In this document: positions 14,864 to 22,686 of the stretch, piece after piece | Position numbering within the stretch: position 1 is the first letter of the stretch | How the letters are laid out: each line of letters opens with the position of its first letter | Source: a virus | Reading direction: 5' to 3' (one strand) | Virus record (IMG/VR): IMGVR_UViG_3300017730_000001 | Location: 50,387-114,386 of that record | DNA: 64,000 nt | The notes under the pieces: model-generated | Told to the model about the DNA's origin: nothing | Database searches by the model: none | The model's input: the letters and a program-made list of their open reading frames with translations, nothing else | Made by a program: the position numbers and the translations under genes

Positions 14864-15331
14864 CTAATGAATTGTTTTTTCGATATCGAAGTCTTCATCG
14901 AAATCTTCAAGTTCTTCTTCAAAGGCAATGTCTTCTCTATATGAAGTCATCATCTCTTGCATCTTTCTTTGTAGGTTATCTCTTACTTTATTCTCTTCTG
15001 CTGTTGCAAGTGGCACACTCTGATTTTCAATCATATCGAACCATCTTGCCGATGCATTATCATAATAGGGAATAAATTGTGGGTTCATAGTATTTCTATG
15101 AACAACCTCAGTCTTAGGTAATTGTACTCTCTCATCTGAACTCAAGGGTGAGTATGGATAGAAAACTGCATTTGTTTTTGCAATTCCTGGTATGAGAGAT
15201 AATTGACATATCATGGGTAAAGTTATTTCTAAGTAATCACCACAATCCTTTGTCATACCGACAAGTTCTGTACTGTCTTTGAGTCTTATAACTTCGTATC
15301 TACTTGGTGTTAAATCTGTTGGTCTTGTCAT
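14864..15331 (-). CDS. hypothetical protein, 155 residues
   Basis: A soluble protein whose N-terminal half is beta-rich with a small-barrel look (YEVIRLKDSTELVGMTKDCG, then DYLEITLPMICQLSL). A helical middle (RDNLQRKMQEMMTSYREDIA) leads to a very acidic tail (FEEELEDFDEDFDIEK). The start overlaps the end of uvsW by four bases (ATGA). The N-terminal part recalls Sm-like folds, but that is weak. No function assigned. Confidence 0.7.
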   Translation of the reverse strand: MTRPTDLTPSRYEVIRLKDSTELVGMTKDCGDYLEITLPMICQLSLIPGIAKTNAVFYPYSPLSSDERVQLPKTEVVHRNTMNPQFIPYYDNASARWFDMIENQSVPLATAEENKVRDNLQRKMQEMMTSYREDIAFEEELEDFDEDFDIEKTIH

Positions 15332-16758
15332 TTAAGGTCAAATTGTTTTAGTTCGTAAGAAAAGTTCTCCTCATTGTATATATTTATCCTTTCCTTAAGG
15401 TGGTTTAGCGTATGATTTTCACATTGTAAATCATCTGCAATATCAAATAACCTCATCTCAGTCTTACCTTCTGCCTTACGAAGACCACGACCAATAGACT
15501 GTAAGTTTCTTATTCTTGATTTTGACGGTGATGCGAATACTACATTATCTATCTTCTTAATGTTTACGCCTGTTGAGAATGTTCCGTATGACGCCAGTAT
15601 GACATTATCACTTGCCTTTTCTACGACTTCTCTTACATTCTCTCTATCTTCTACATCTGTACCACCGAATACATAATGTAGTTTATCTCCTAATCTATCA
15701 AACATTTTTTTATGTAGTAAGACTCCATGTTTCTCTACATACTGAAACAACACTAAAGTATTACCTTTCAGTGAATATACTAGATTACATATAAATTCAT
15801 TTCTATTTTCATGCGATACTAAGTAGTCCATCTCATCTTGATAGGACATTTTCTTTTGTTTAGTATGACGGAGTATGACACAATCAATATTCAAATTTGC
15901 AATTGTGCCTTCTTCCATGAGTTGGTATGACGATACTACTTTCTTTACAGGACCAAATAGTCCTTCTAGTTGTAATCTATGTACTTCTGTTCCGTCTAGT
16001 GTACCTGTTAGACCTATTCTGATTGCAGTAGTTTTCATCTTCTCTAAGATGCCTTTGAGTGTTTGTGCCTTGAATAGATGTGCCTCATCTCCGATAACCA
16101 TATCGAATGATTGCATTACTTCTTTAGGTGCCTTGGCGAAACTCTGCCATGTTGTGACTGTAATTGGTGCATCGAATACTTCTTGACCACTATATATTTT
16201 GCATACTCTTTCTTTATATCCATATTCTTCAAAGTCTTTCGCCATTTGTTCTACGAGTGATGTAGTGGGTACAATTATGATTGTTTTCTTATCATAGTAT
16301 CTTGCCAACATATAGATGATTAGAGACTTGCCAGACGCCGTAGGAGACAAAAGAAGTTGTCTACCATACTGTATTGCAGTTTTAAATGCTTCGAGTTGGT
16401 AATCTCTAGGATTAAAGGGTAAGTCAAGGAGGTCAATCCATTCGTTTATCTTATTCGACTCATCTCTTTCTTTTACTCCTATTACATCTTCTATGCCTTC
16501 GAAGTCGAATCCTCTTTCTCTACAAAACTCGTCAATGTAGGGTAGTAGACCTATGTATATCTTCTGAGTTTTTAGAGAGAAAAGTCTTACTTTACCATCC
16601 CACCATTTGTTTTTGTATGACGGCATGAACTTGGCGCCAGGTACAGTAAATGAAAAGAAATCGTATAAGTCTCTTGCTAGACCTTTATCACAATTTACTT
16701 TGAGAAAACATTCATCTACTTTAGAAACAGTGACTAGATTAGACATAAGGATTGCCAT
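15328..16758 (-). CDS. uvsW: UvsW helicase
   Basis: 476 residues, superfamily 2. The N-terminal DNA-binding part holds the strand-rich segment FMPSYKNKWWDGKVRLFSLK. The helicase core has Walker A SPTASGKSLI (near 136-145), DEAH box VIGDEAHLF, motif III LTGTL and motif VI QSIGRGLRK. UvsW unwinds R-loops and branched DNA and moves replication from origin-dependent to recombination-dependent mode. It overlaps the upstream 2OG gene by 20 bases; an internal ATG (MSNLVTV) at 16746 is an alternative start. Confidence 0.95.
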   Translation of the reverse strand: MAILMSNLVTVSKVDECFLKVNCDKGLARDLYDFFSFTVPGAKFMPSYKNKWWDGKVRLFSLKTQKIYIGLLPYIDEFCRERGFDFEGIEDVIGVKERDESNKINEWIDLLDLPFNPRDYQLEAFKTAIQYGRQLLLSPTASGKSLIIYMLARYYDKKTIIIVPTTSLVEQMAKDFEEYGYKERVCKIYSGQEVFDAPITVTTWQSFAKAPKEVMQSFDMVIGDEAHLFKAQTLKGILEKMKTTAIRIGLTGTLDGTEVHRLQLEGLFGPVKKVVSSYQLMEEGTIANLNIDCVILRHTKQKKMSYQDEMDYLVSHENRNEFICNLVYSLKGNTLVLFQYVEKHGVLLHKKMFDRLGDKLHYVFGGTDVEDRENVREVVEKASDNVILASYGTFSTGVNIKKIDNVVFASPSKSRIRNLQSIGRGLRKAEGKTEMRLFDIADDLQCENHTLNHLKERINIYNEENFSYELKQFDLK

Positions 16759-17428
16759 GAAACCAACTGACTAAAGATATTCTAGTACCTCTGGTAACTG
16801 GTGTGACTTGATGATGCACAAAAGAAGGAAATACTATTAGACTTCCTCTTTCTTTACCACTAAAGGGTACTGTTTTAATATAATCGTCTACTGATACACT
16901 CTGAAGATTTTCATTATTTCTTAACAAATCAAACATGCCCTTTGGTTCTATCCATTGAAAGTTTCCACCTTCATAATCATCCGGACTAGATAATTGAATT
17001 GTAGAACTTAACTTTCTATAACGACCACCATGAGATTGTTCTGAATCTCCTGAATCTGTATGCCATGTATAGAAGTCTCCTTGTACTCGTGCTTCTGGTC
17101 TATGCCTATATGTTGTGTATTGATGATGTTCTACATAATCCCATTGATGCAACCAATCTGCATCTACTGATGCCATGTTAATGCCATCTTCAATTTTTTT
17201 GGCAAGGTCTTCTGGAAACTCTTCGTGTATTAACCATCTGATATCTGATTGTCTGATACTATCATCAATCGTGCCTTGTTCTTGTACATCTGGCGCATCT
17301 AAATCGTCTGTTCTTTGACCTACACCGCCAATGACTTCTTCATATCTATTTGCAAATTGAACTATTCTATCGCACTCATGTTCAGTGAAATAACTAGGAT
17401 ATATCATTGCATAGTTTCTTAGATTCAT
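16739..17428 (-). CDS. 2OG-Fe(II) oxygenase, PKHD type
   Basis: 229 residues with the family core H123-T-D125 (TWHTDSGD), the loop LSSPDDYEGGNFQWIEPKG, a distal His at 205/206 (FPSFVHHQVTP) and Arg 216 (RISLVSWFHG) for 2-oxoglutarate. This is close to bacterial PKHD-type hydroxylases and common in marine T4-like phages. The substrate is unknown. The ATG overlaps the end of uvsY by one base, so it sits in the uvsY-2OG-uvsW operon. Confidence 0.9.
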   Translation of the reverse strand: MNLRNYAMIYPSYFTEHECDRIVQFANRYEEVIGGVGQRTDDLDAPDVQEQGTIDDSIRQSDIRWLIHEEFPEDLAKKIEDGINMASVDADWLHQWDYVEHHQYTTYRHRPEARVQGDFYTWHTDSGDSEQSHGGRYRKLSSTIQLSSPDDYEGGNFQWIEPKGMFDLLRNNENLQSVSVDDYIKTVPFSGKERGSLIVFPSFVHHQVTPVTRGTRISLVSWFHGNPYV

Positions 17429-17871
17429 TATTGACCTGCCATAAATTTACGCCACTCGATTGTATTCTTAATAGTTTGATGTCTCCAAGTGATATTATCC
17501 ATGCATCTTTTTATAAAGTCTACAGTCACTTCTAAGTAATCAATCTTTGCCTTAAGTTTAACTAAATCTTCATCAGCGTTAAAAAAGTAATTGAAATCGT
17601 TCTTCATTATTTTAAGACCATCGAATGGGTCTGTTTGCCAACCAAGTTCTTGTATCTTATCATCGTCAAGTTTTCCATTGAACCACATCCACTTATACTT
17701 AAGTAGTTGATTGTAGTCTTGGTTGTATTTCTTTAACAGTAAGATTTTACTTGTTAATAAGTCGGAATACTTTGCGTGTAGTTTGGGAACATGTAAAGAT
17801 GCTGTATCTAATTCGATATCATCTATCTCACAATCCTTCACCCATTGTTCTTTCAATTGTTCTAAATTCAT
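17428..17871 (-). CDS. uvsY: UvsY recombination mediator
   Basis: 147 residues (T4 UvsY 137). It starts MNLEQLKEQWVKDCEIDDIE, matching the UvsY N-terminus in spacing. It continues with the helical pattern LHAKYSDLLTSKILLLKKYN, then LKYKWMWFNGKLDDDKIQEL and VDFIKRCMDNITWRHQTIKN, the conserved C-terminal half. UvsY loads the UvsX recombinase onto gp32-coated single strands. A 16-base palindrome overlapping a TATAAT lies directly upstream. Confidence 0.85.
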   Translation of the reverse strand: MNLEQLKEQWVKDCEIDDIELDTASLHVPKLHAKYSDLLTSKILLLKKYNQDYNQLLKYKWMWFNGKLDDDKIQELGWQTDPFDGLKIMKNDFNYFFNADEDLVKLKAKIDYLEVTVDFIKRCMDNITWRHQTIKNTIEWRKFMAGQ

Positions 17872-17883
17872 AATATACCATTA

Positions 17884-17899
17884 TACACCATATGGTGTA
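17884..17899 (-). promoter_or_regulatory. 16-bp palindrome upstream of uvsY, operator-like
   Basis: TACACCATATGGTGTA is a perfect palindrome. On the minus strand its last bases run into TATAAT, a candidate -10 located eight bases before the uvsY ATG. The arrangement suits a dimeric repressor site; a small hairpin in RNA (six pairs, ATAT loop) is the alternative. It fills the gap between the tail-tube-like gene and uvsY. Confidence 0.45.
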
Positions 17900-17902
17900 A
17901 AA

Positions 17903-18448
17903 TTACGAGGTGGTTTTAATTTCGTAATACGAGAATCTAAACGATACAGATACTATTGCCGGTTCGGCATCTGCACCAGATTCTAATTCAATTGACCCCA
18001 ATGATACAGGAAATGCATCATGGAATCTTATGTACCTGTTGGGTACATTTTTGTTTGTGTTTATCACTAATGTGATATCTGAGTATTGATTTCTATCATT
18101 GTCGATAGATGCAAGTATGTTAGTTCTATTCACAGCAGTATCAGTGTATGTGCCATACAATGCTGGGTCATTCAAAGGAACTATAGAGTCTATCCAATTG
18201 TATATCTCTGAGAAGTTCTCTAAGTCTTCGTCAACAATGAATGATACTTCTAATGTATCAAATGATGCCTTATCTCCTGGAAAGAAAGCATCTAGACCAA
18301 CACCTGCTGATTGAACAGTTTCGCCAAATTGAACACCTGGTATGTTTACTGTTCTAACATAATACTCTACAGTAGGAACTTTATCTATGAGTAGTCTAAA
18401 GTTATTTCTGTTTAGTATTGACTTGTTTATATCTGTTTTTATACCCAT
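17903..18448 (-). CDS. tail-tube-fold virion protein (gp3- or gp54-like candidate)
   Basis: 181 residues. The opening NRNNFRLLIDKVPTVEYYVR, then TVNIPGVQFGE, and the middle LEVSFIVDEDLENFSEIYNW resemble proteins of the phage tail-tube fold, including tube initiator and terminator proteins of T4-like phages. The length is near T4 gp3 (176), and marine relatives often carry such a gene between gp23 and uvsY. I cannot separate gp3 from gp54 or another tube-fold protein by eye. A late box ends five bases before its ATG. Confidence 0.7.
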   Translation of the reverse strand: MGIKTDINKSILNRNNFRLLIDKVPTVEYYVRTVNIPGVQFGETVQSAGVGLDAFFPGDKASFDTLEVSFIVDEDLENFSEIYNWIDSIVPLNDPALYGTYTDTAVNRTNILASIDNDRNQYSDITLVINTNKNVPNRYIRFHDAFPVSLGSIELESGADAEPAIVSVSFRFSYYEIKTTS

Positions 18449-18453
18449 AATAC

Positions 18454-18461
18454 TATTTATG
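18454..18461 (-). promoter_or_regulatory. late promoter CATAAATA, leaderless spacing
   Basis: CATAAATA, then GTATT, then the ATG at 18448. It directly follows the terminator hairpin at 18464-18487. Confidence 0.75.
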
Positions 18462-18463
18462 CG

Positions 18464-18487
18464 AAAAGGGGACCGAAGTCCCCAAAA
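18464..18487 (-). terminator. rho-independent terminator with UUCG loop
   Basis: Minus strand GGGGAC-TTCG-GTCCCC followed by TTTT. The UUCG tetraloop is extra stable. It ends the 72-residue gene just before the next late promoter. Confidence 0.8.
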
Positions 18488-18489
18488 GT

Positions 18490-18708
18490 TTACTTCTCGT
18501 TTACAAACTCATTCAATTCACTTGCAACAGAAATTATCTCCTGTGCATCGATTGATTTTGTTGGTAAAGGTTTCTTATCATCTGGATGATTATCGTTGTG
18601 CGAGTAAACCGCATCAATCTTCCTTTGTAAGTTTTCGATTAGTATGGATTGCGCCATACTTAGTAAATCGGCTCTTATTTCATAACCGCTCTTTCCTTGA
18701 TTTGCCAT
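18490..18708 (-). CDS. conserved small protein downstream of gp23, 72 residues
   Basis: A soluble helical protein starting MANQGKSGYEIRADLLSMAQ and continuing SILIENLQRKIDAV. I recall this kind of protein next to the capsid gene of marine T4-like phages, but no function is known. It has a strong Shine-Dalgarno (GGAGGAAAAT) and its own transcription unit, bounded by a late-type box at 18759-18766 and a terminator at 18464-18487. Confidence 0.75.
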   Translation of the reverse strand: MANQGKSGYEIRADLLSMAQSILIENLQRKIDAVYSHNDNHPDDKKPLPTKSIDAQEIISVASELNEFVNEK

Positions 18709-18758
18709 ATTTTCCTCCGTGTGTGTGTGTTTATGACTGTATCTTTATGATACAATAG

Positions 18759-18766
18759 TATTTAGT
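18759..18766 (-). promoter_or_regulatory. late promoter variant ACTAAATA
   Basis: The box lies five bases after the gp23 terminator and 50 bases before the ATG at 18708. The leader contains a CA-repeat (CACACACAC) and then GGAGG. Confidence 0.55.
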
Positions 18767-18771
18767 GCGCT

Positions 18772-18800
18772 AAAAAAAAGGGTCTCGAAAGACCCTTTTT
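18772..18800 (-). terminator. rho-independent terminator after gp23, UUCG loop
   Basis: Minus strand GGGTCT-TTCG-AGACCC followed by eight T. It lies 28 bases after the capsid gene, so it should end the major late head-gene transcript. Confidence 0.88.
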
Positions 18801-18828
18801 AATTCGATTAAAATCGAAACTACTAAGT

Positions 18829-20142
18829 TTACAGGATATTTGAAACTGCAATCTTTCTGTAGTATTGGTTTACACCAGCAGTACTTGACAAAGCGTCTGA
18901 AGGAGTAGCACCTACGAATGGATTTGCAACCATACCGTATCGTGTTTTGAAACCAATTTTCGGTTGGAATGTGTTCTCGCCAACTGCACGAACCATTTGT
19001 AATGGAACATACGGACAATAGAACATACCAGCGTCATAAGGGTTACTTCCTCTATAACCTACTGTCATGTAGTCTGACCCAGCATATGGGTCGATGTATA
19101 CTTTAACTCTTCCGTTTAGAAGACCAGCAAATGTATTGCCAGTATCGTCAACATTTAAAGAAGTTGAAAGTGCTGGAGCGTAATCTAATACGCCTGCCAT
19201 TGAAAGAGCAGATGCAACATCACTAGAACATAGAATAAAGTTACCTTTACCTCTTCTTGTTTCTTTTGCAATCTTGTTTGATTCTCTTTCGATTTGGAAT
19301 AATAAACCTTTGAACTTTTCAACTGACCATCTTCCGTTAGCGTCAACATCTAAGTTGAATGTACCAGCAGATGCAGTGCCTTCAGCACCAGTTTTTGCTT
19401 GTACATTTACACTTCTTACTACTTCCCTGTTGATTTCAGCAAGGATTTCAGAAGATAAGATGTTTGCTAACTCAGACTCAGCGTCAAGACCGTGGATAGC
19501 TTTTAAGTCTTGTGCAAGTTCTAGAGTGTATTCTGCTTTTAATGCTCTGGATACAGCTGTCACTGTTGATTTCTCAATTGTGAAAGACATTTCAGCGAAT
19601 TCATTTGTAGTTGCATCGCCTAATGCTTCAGCTTTATCTGTGCCCATACCAGTTGGAGTTGCATTTTTATATGCATTTGAACCGGCAAATGGATCGCCCT
19701 CTCTAGCACTGTATAATCCAGACTCACCGTCAACTCTTCCATGGTCGTGTGAAGCATCTTGTACTTCGTTTACGCCCATAGCTTCTGTTGATTGAAGTCT
19801 AGTAGCACCTGTAGGGTAATCTTGATATCTTGCTTTCATAGCGAAGATAAGTCCTGTAGGACCAGTCATCGGTTGAACACCGCAAATGTCGTAAGCAACG
19901 AGATTTGGCATAGCTCTACGCACTAAACTAATTAGGATTGGATCCCAGTTAGAAATGGCAGAACCAGTAGCATTTAAAGGTGCAGCTTCTGAAAGAGTAG
20001 CTCTATCTTCGTTTAGGGCTTTCTCTTGGTTTTCAAGAATTACTGCTGTGACTGCTCTTTTGTAGTTGTCTTCGATTTTTGGCAAATCGGAGTGCTCTAG
20101 AATAGGGCTCCACTTTTCTTGTAAGTTTTCTGATAAAAACAT
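18829..20142 (-). CDS. 23: major capsid protein gp23
   Basis: 437 residues. The N-terminal 60-70 residues (prodomain) include ITVILENQEKAL-like AVTAVILENQEKALNEDRAT. The mature start region follows (GSAISNWDPILISLVRRAMP), with the gp23 signatures YDICGVQPMTGPTGLIFAMK, FAEMSFTIEKSTVTAVSRAL, ELANILSSEILAEINREVVR and FVGATPSDAL. It assembles as hexamers of the head and is cleaved by gp21. Shine-Dalgarno AAAGGAAAT precedes the ATG. It is transcribed from the gp22 late promoter and ends in a strong terminator. No separate gp24-like vertex gene is seen. Confidence 0.97.
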   Translation of the reverse strand: MFLSENLQEKWSPILEHSDLPKIEDNYKRAVTAVILENQEKALNEDRATLSEAAPLNATGSAISNWDPILISLVRRAMPNLVAYDICGVQPMTGPTGLIFAMKARYQDYPTGATRLQSTEAMGVNEVQDASHDHGRVDGESGLYSAREGDPFAGSNAYKNATPTGMGTDKAEALGDATTNEFAEMSFTIEKSTVTAVSRALKAEYTLELAQDLKAIHGLDAESELANILSSEILAEINREVVRSVNVQAKTGAEGTASAGTFNLDVDANGRWSVEKFKGLLFQIERESNKIAKETRRGKGNFILCSSDVASALSMAGVLDYAPALSTSLNVDDTGNTFAGLLNGRVKVYIDPYAGSDYMTVGYRGSNPYDAGMFYCPYVPLQMVRAVGENTFQPKIGFKTRYGMVANPFVGATPSDALSSTAGVNQYYRKIAVSNIL

Positions 20143-20170
20143 TTTTATTTCCTTTAAATAACCTTAGGGT

Positions 20171-21550
20171 TTATCCCAAAGGTTTAAGTTTACTAATAGC
20201 AGAAGCGTACTGATTCATTGCAGGGTCAAGTCTGACTTCATTCTCTTCTGAGAAATCACCAGTTCCTTCTTCTACTACAGTTTCTTCTGCGATGTTTTCT
20301 TCTTTTGGAAAGTAAGCGTTCTTTAGTTCTTCAACTTTATCACTAAAGTCTTCAGCACTAACGAAATCTACACCTTCTGCAAGAGAAACCATCTTCTCTG
20401 TTTGTGATTCAGATAGGTCTTTACAGGCCTCTGAAATCACGGTGCCTCTTTTGAGTTGGTCGTTCTCTGCAACAACTTCCATATTTTTAGATACTTCGTT
20501 GTCTAGTTTCTCTTCCATCTCATCAAGACGATTTGCGAGTTCATCAATAACATTGTACTTATCTTCAGGCACTTCAACATAATGTTCTACGAACAATGCT
20601 TTCATACCTTCGATGAAGTTTTCTGTCATTTCTGACCTCAAACCTCTCTCAATTGCAAGTTCGTTTTCTTTCGTCCACTCTTCTGCACAATACGATAGAT
20701 ACTTATCAACTGCTTCTGTTAGGTCGCCTTTGACAGTTTCTACTGAGGTTTTTAAATTTTCTGAATAAGTTGTTTCTAACTCTTCTTTTATTTCTGCAAC
20801 TTTTGAAGTGACAGCAGCCTTAAAGATAGTTCTTGCCTTTTCAGAATTTTCTTCTGATAAGTCTAGAGCTTCTGAAATTTTTGATAGGTCGTCCTCTATC
20901 TCCATTTCAACGAGGTCTGAATCAATTTCTGAGGATTCTTTTACTTCTTCCTCATCATCTTCATCTTCATCATCTTTTTCGTCTTCTTTCTCTTCTTTAG
21001 TCTTAGCTTCAATAATTGAATTGTAAGTTTCTTCGACTGTTTCTTCGTCTGAACTCTTTAAGAATTCTACGATGTTTCTCGCAATCTCTGCTTTAGTCAA
21101 GGATTCGTCAACCTTCTTTGAGTCTTCGTCTTCATCTTCATCGTCAACTTTCTTCATTTCTGAATACATTGCTGATAAATCTGATTTACTCATATCCTTC
21201 ATAGCGTTGACCATAGCCTTGATAGTTTGCATCTTAGAAGGTTTCTCTGATTCGGAAACTTCTTCTTCTTTAACATTCTTCAACTTAGGTTGCTTCTCGG
21301 CAGGAGATTCGCCTTTCTGTTGTGGATCACCACTAACTTCTTTGGTTCCTTTCTCTGCGCTCTTAACTGATGCAACTGCTTTGTCAACAGGATTTTCTTC
21401 TGGTTTGACGACTTCAGCCTTACCACCATCTATTTTGGCGGCATCGGATGAACCTTGCTTAACAGGTTTTGAGTCACCTTTTTCGGCTTTCGAATTCGGC
21501 TGCATAGCCTCTGCGATTGCCTGTTCTAGGTTTTTTTCTAAATCTGCCAT
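20171..21550 (-). CDS. 22: prohead scaffold protein gp22
   Basis: 459 residues, very rich in Glu, Lys, Asp and Ser, with long acidic stretches (residues about 150-220) and predicted coiled coils, including RLDEMEEKLDNEVSKNMEVV. This composition and the position directly before gp23 define the scaffold core that is degraded by gp21 during maturation. It is longer than T4 gp22 (269), because of a low-complexity N-terminal half (Lys/Pro/Ser/Glu). A perfect late promoter lies 35 bases upstream with Shine-Dalgarno AGGAG. Confidence 0.9.
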   Translation of the reverse strand: MADLEKNLEQAIAEAMQPNSKAEKGDSKPVKQGSSDAAKIDGGKAEVVKPEENPVDKAVASVKSAEKGTKEVSGDPQQKGESPAEKQPKLKNVKEEEVSESEKPSKMQTIKAMVNAMKDMSKSDLSAMYSEMKKVDDEDEDEDSKKVDESLTKAEIARNIVEFLKSSDEETVEETYNSIIEAKTKEEKEDEKDDEDEDDEEEVKESSEIDSDLVEMEIEDDLSKISEALDLSEENSEKARTIFKAAVTSKVAEIKEELETTYSENLKTSVETVKGDLTEAVDKYLSYCAEEWTKENELAIERGLRSEMTENFIEGMKALFVEHYVEVPEDKYNVIDELANRLDEMEEKLDNEVSKNMEVVAENDQLKRGTVISEACKDLSESQTEKMVSLAEGVDFVSAEDFSDKVEELKNAYFPKEENIAEETVVEEGTGDFSEENEVRLDPAMNQYASAISKLKPLG

Positions 21551-21585
21551 TTTTTTCTCCTGTTTGAGTTTTAGCTTAACTCTTT

Positions 21586-21593
21586 TATTTATA
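21586..21593 (-). promoter_or_regulatory. late promoter TATAAATA for gp22-gp23
   Basis: A perfect late box between the gp21 stop and the gp22 ATG. The leader is about 35 bases and ends in CAGGAGAAAAAAATG. Confidence 0.85.
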
Positions 21594-21595
21594 TA

Positions 21596-22249
21596 TTATA
21601 GGTTCTCTACGAACTTTTTCCACATGTTTAATTTGGTTTCTTCAAGTTTATTCATCTTTGCAGTCCTTAATTTGTTCTGCATAACTTCGATGTCTTGTGC
21701 TTTCAGTACACCAGATTCATAGACCCATTCTACACCTTCCATGATTCCTTCAACGAAGGCTTCTGGTGCGGAGGGGTCTGCAACGATATCAGCTGCGGTT
21801 GCAAGTTGAAAATCGCCTTTAACATATTGGGCACCACCTCTTTGTTCGAGCGAACCCAAACCTCTTGATGATACGCCAAGTTTTGCACCATCATTAATCA
21901 AATTTCTTACGATTTGACCGTTTGGGGTGCTTAAAATTTTTGCTCTTCCCATGAAATTAGAACCATCTTCTTCTAATTTTGTTATCATGTGAGATACTTT
22001 GTCTAAATTGATTGTTGGTCCGTCAGGATGTCCTAACTCACCAAATGCTCGTCCTTTCTCAACGAACTCTTTACAGTAGCGGTCTACTTCTTTTTTCATT
22101 ACTTCTTTAGGATAAACTCTGCCGTTTCTGTTTTTAATGTCGGCCTGCATGAATACACCTTCGATGAAGTAATCTTTCTCGCCCTTTTCGTTTTCTTCTA
22201 CGATTACTGGTTCAATTGCGTAATCAACAAATTCAGATATTAGTTTCAT
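21596..22249 (-). CDS. 21: prohead protease gp21
   Basis: 217 residues. Catalytic His in FGELGHPDGP (near residue 74) and catalytic Ser in LGVSSRGLGS (near 126-130) match the T4-type prohead serine protease (herpesvirus-assemblin fold). The N-terminal part IKNRNGRVYPKEVMKKEVDR is also characteristic. It cleaves scaffold and gp23 prodomains before packaging. Its start overlaps the preceding gene by 17 bases; Shine-Dalgarno AGGAG. Confidence 0.95.
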   Translation of the reverse strand: MKLISEFVDYAIEPVIVEENEKGEKDYFIEGVFMQADIKNRNGRVYPKEVMKKEVDRYCKEFVEKGRAFGELGHPDGPTINLDKVSHMITKLEEDGSNFMGRAKILSTPNGQIVRNLINDGAKLGVSSRGLGSLEQRGGAQYVKGDFQLATAADIVADPSAPEAFVEGIMEGVEWVYESGVLKAQDIEVMQNKLRTAKMNKLEETKLNMWKKFVENL

Positions 22250-22541
22250 TTATAACTCCTAAAATTTCTTCTAATGAGATGTCTTCTTCATTCATTTGTT
22301 TCATTACCATTTTAATATTCTTCATCTCTTTTTCAGCTTCTTTCATGTTTCTGTATGGGTCTCCCATTGAGACTGTATTAACATAAACATGAATCTTGCC
22401 TCGTTTATCTTCGCCGAATCTTATGTCCAGTGTTTTACTGCCTACTTTTTCAGTAGACTTCTTAACTTCTTTCTGTCCTGACGGAAGTTTAAACTTCGCC
22501 TCATTAAGAATCGTTGTTATCTGGTCCCAAGTTTTCGCCAT
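22233..22541 (-). CDS. prohead-region protein, gp68-like by position
   Basis: 102 residues, basic and helical with a beta centre (DIRFGEDKRGKIHVYVNTVS) and a C-terminal helix (MKEAEKEMKNIKMVMKQMNE). It sits between the 60-residue gene and gp21, where T4 has core proteins 67 and 68. The role in the scaffold core is inferred from position alone. It overlaps the genes on both sides. Confidence 0.6.
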   Translation of the reverse strand: MAKTWDQITTILNEAKFKLPSGQKEVKKSTEKVGSKTLDIRFGEDKRGKIHVYVNTVSMGDPYRNMKEAEKEMKNIKMVMKQMNEEDISLEEILGVINETNI

Positions 22542-22686
22542 TCATCCAATCAACTGACATTTCGACTCTTTTCATGTCGACCTGGTCAGCAGCCTTTTGT
22601 TTGATACCCTTGAAAATAGAATCTTGAGCATCTTGTAATTTACCGGACTCTATTTGGTCCACTATGTTTTTTGCTATTTCTGACAT
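22504..22686 (-). CDS. small prohead core protein, gp67-like by position
   Basis: 60 residues: MSEIAKNIVDQIESGKLQDA, then QDSIFKGIKQKAADQVDMKR, then VEMSVDWMN. The pattern of an amphipathic helix with an IxSGxLxxAxxxI turn is typical of small core proteins located after the portal gene in T4-like phages. The ATG overlaps the portal stop by one base. The assignment is by position and style. Confidence 0.6.
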   Translation of the reverse strand: MSEIAKNIVDQIESGKLQDAQDSIFKGIKQKAADQVDMKRVEMSVDWMNGENLGPDNNDS

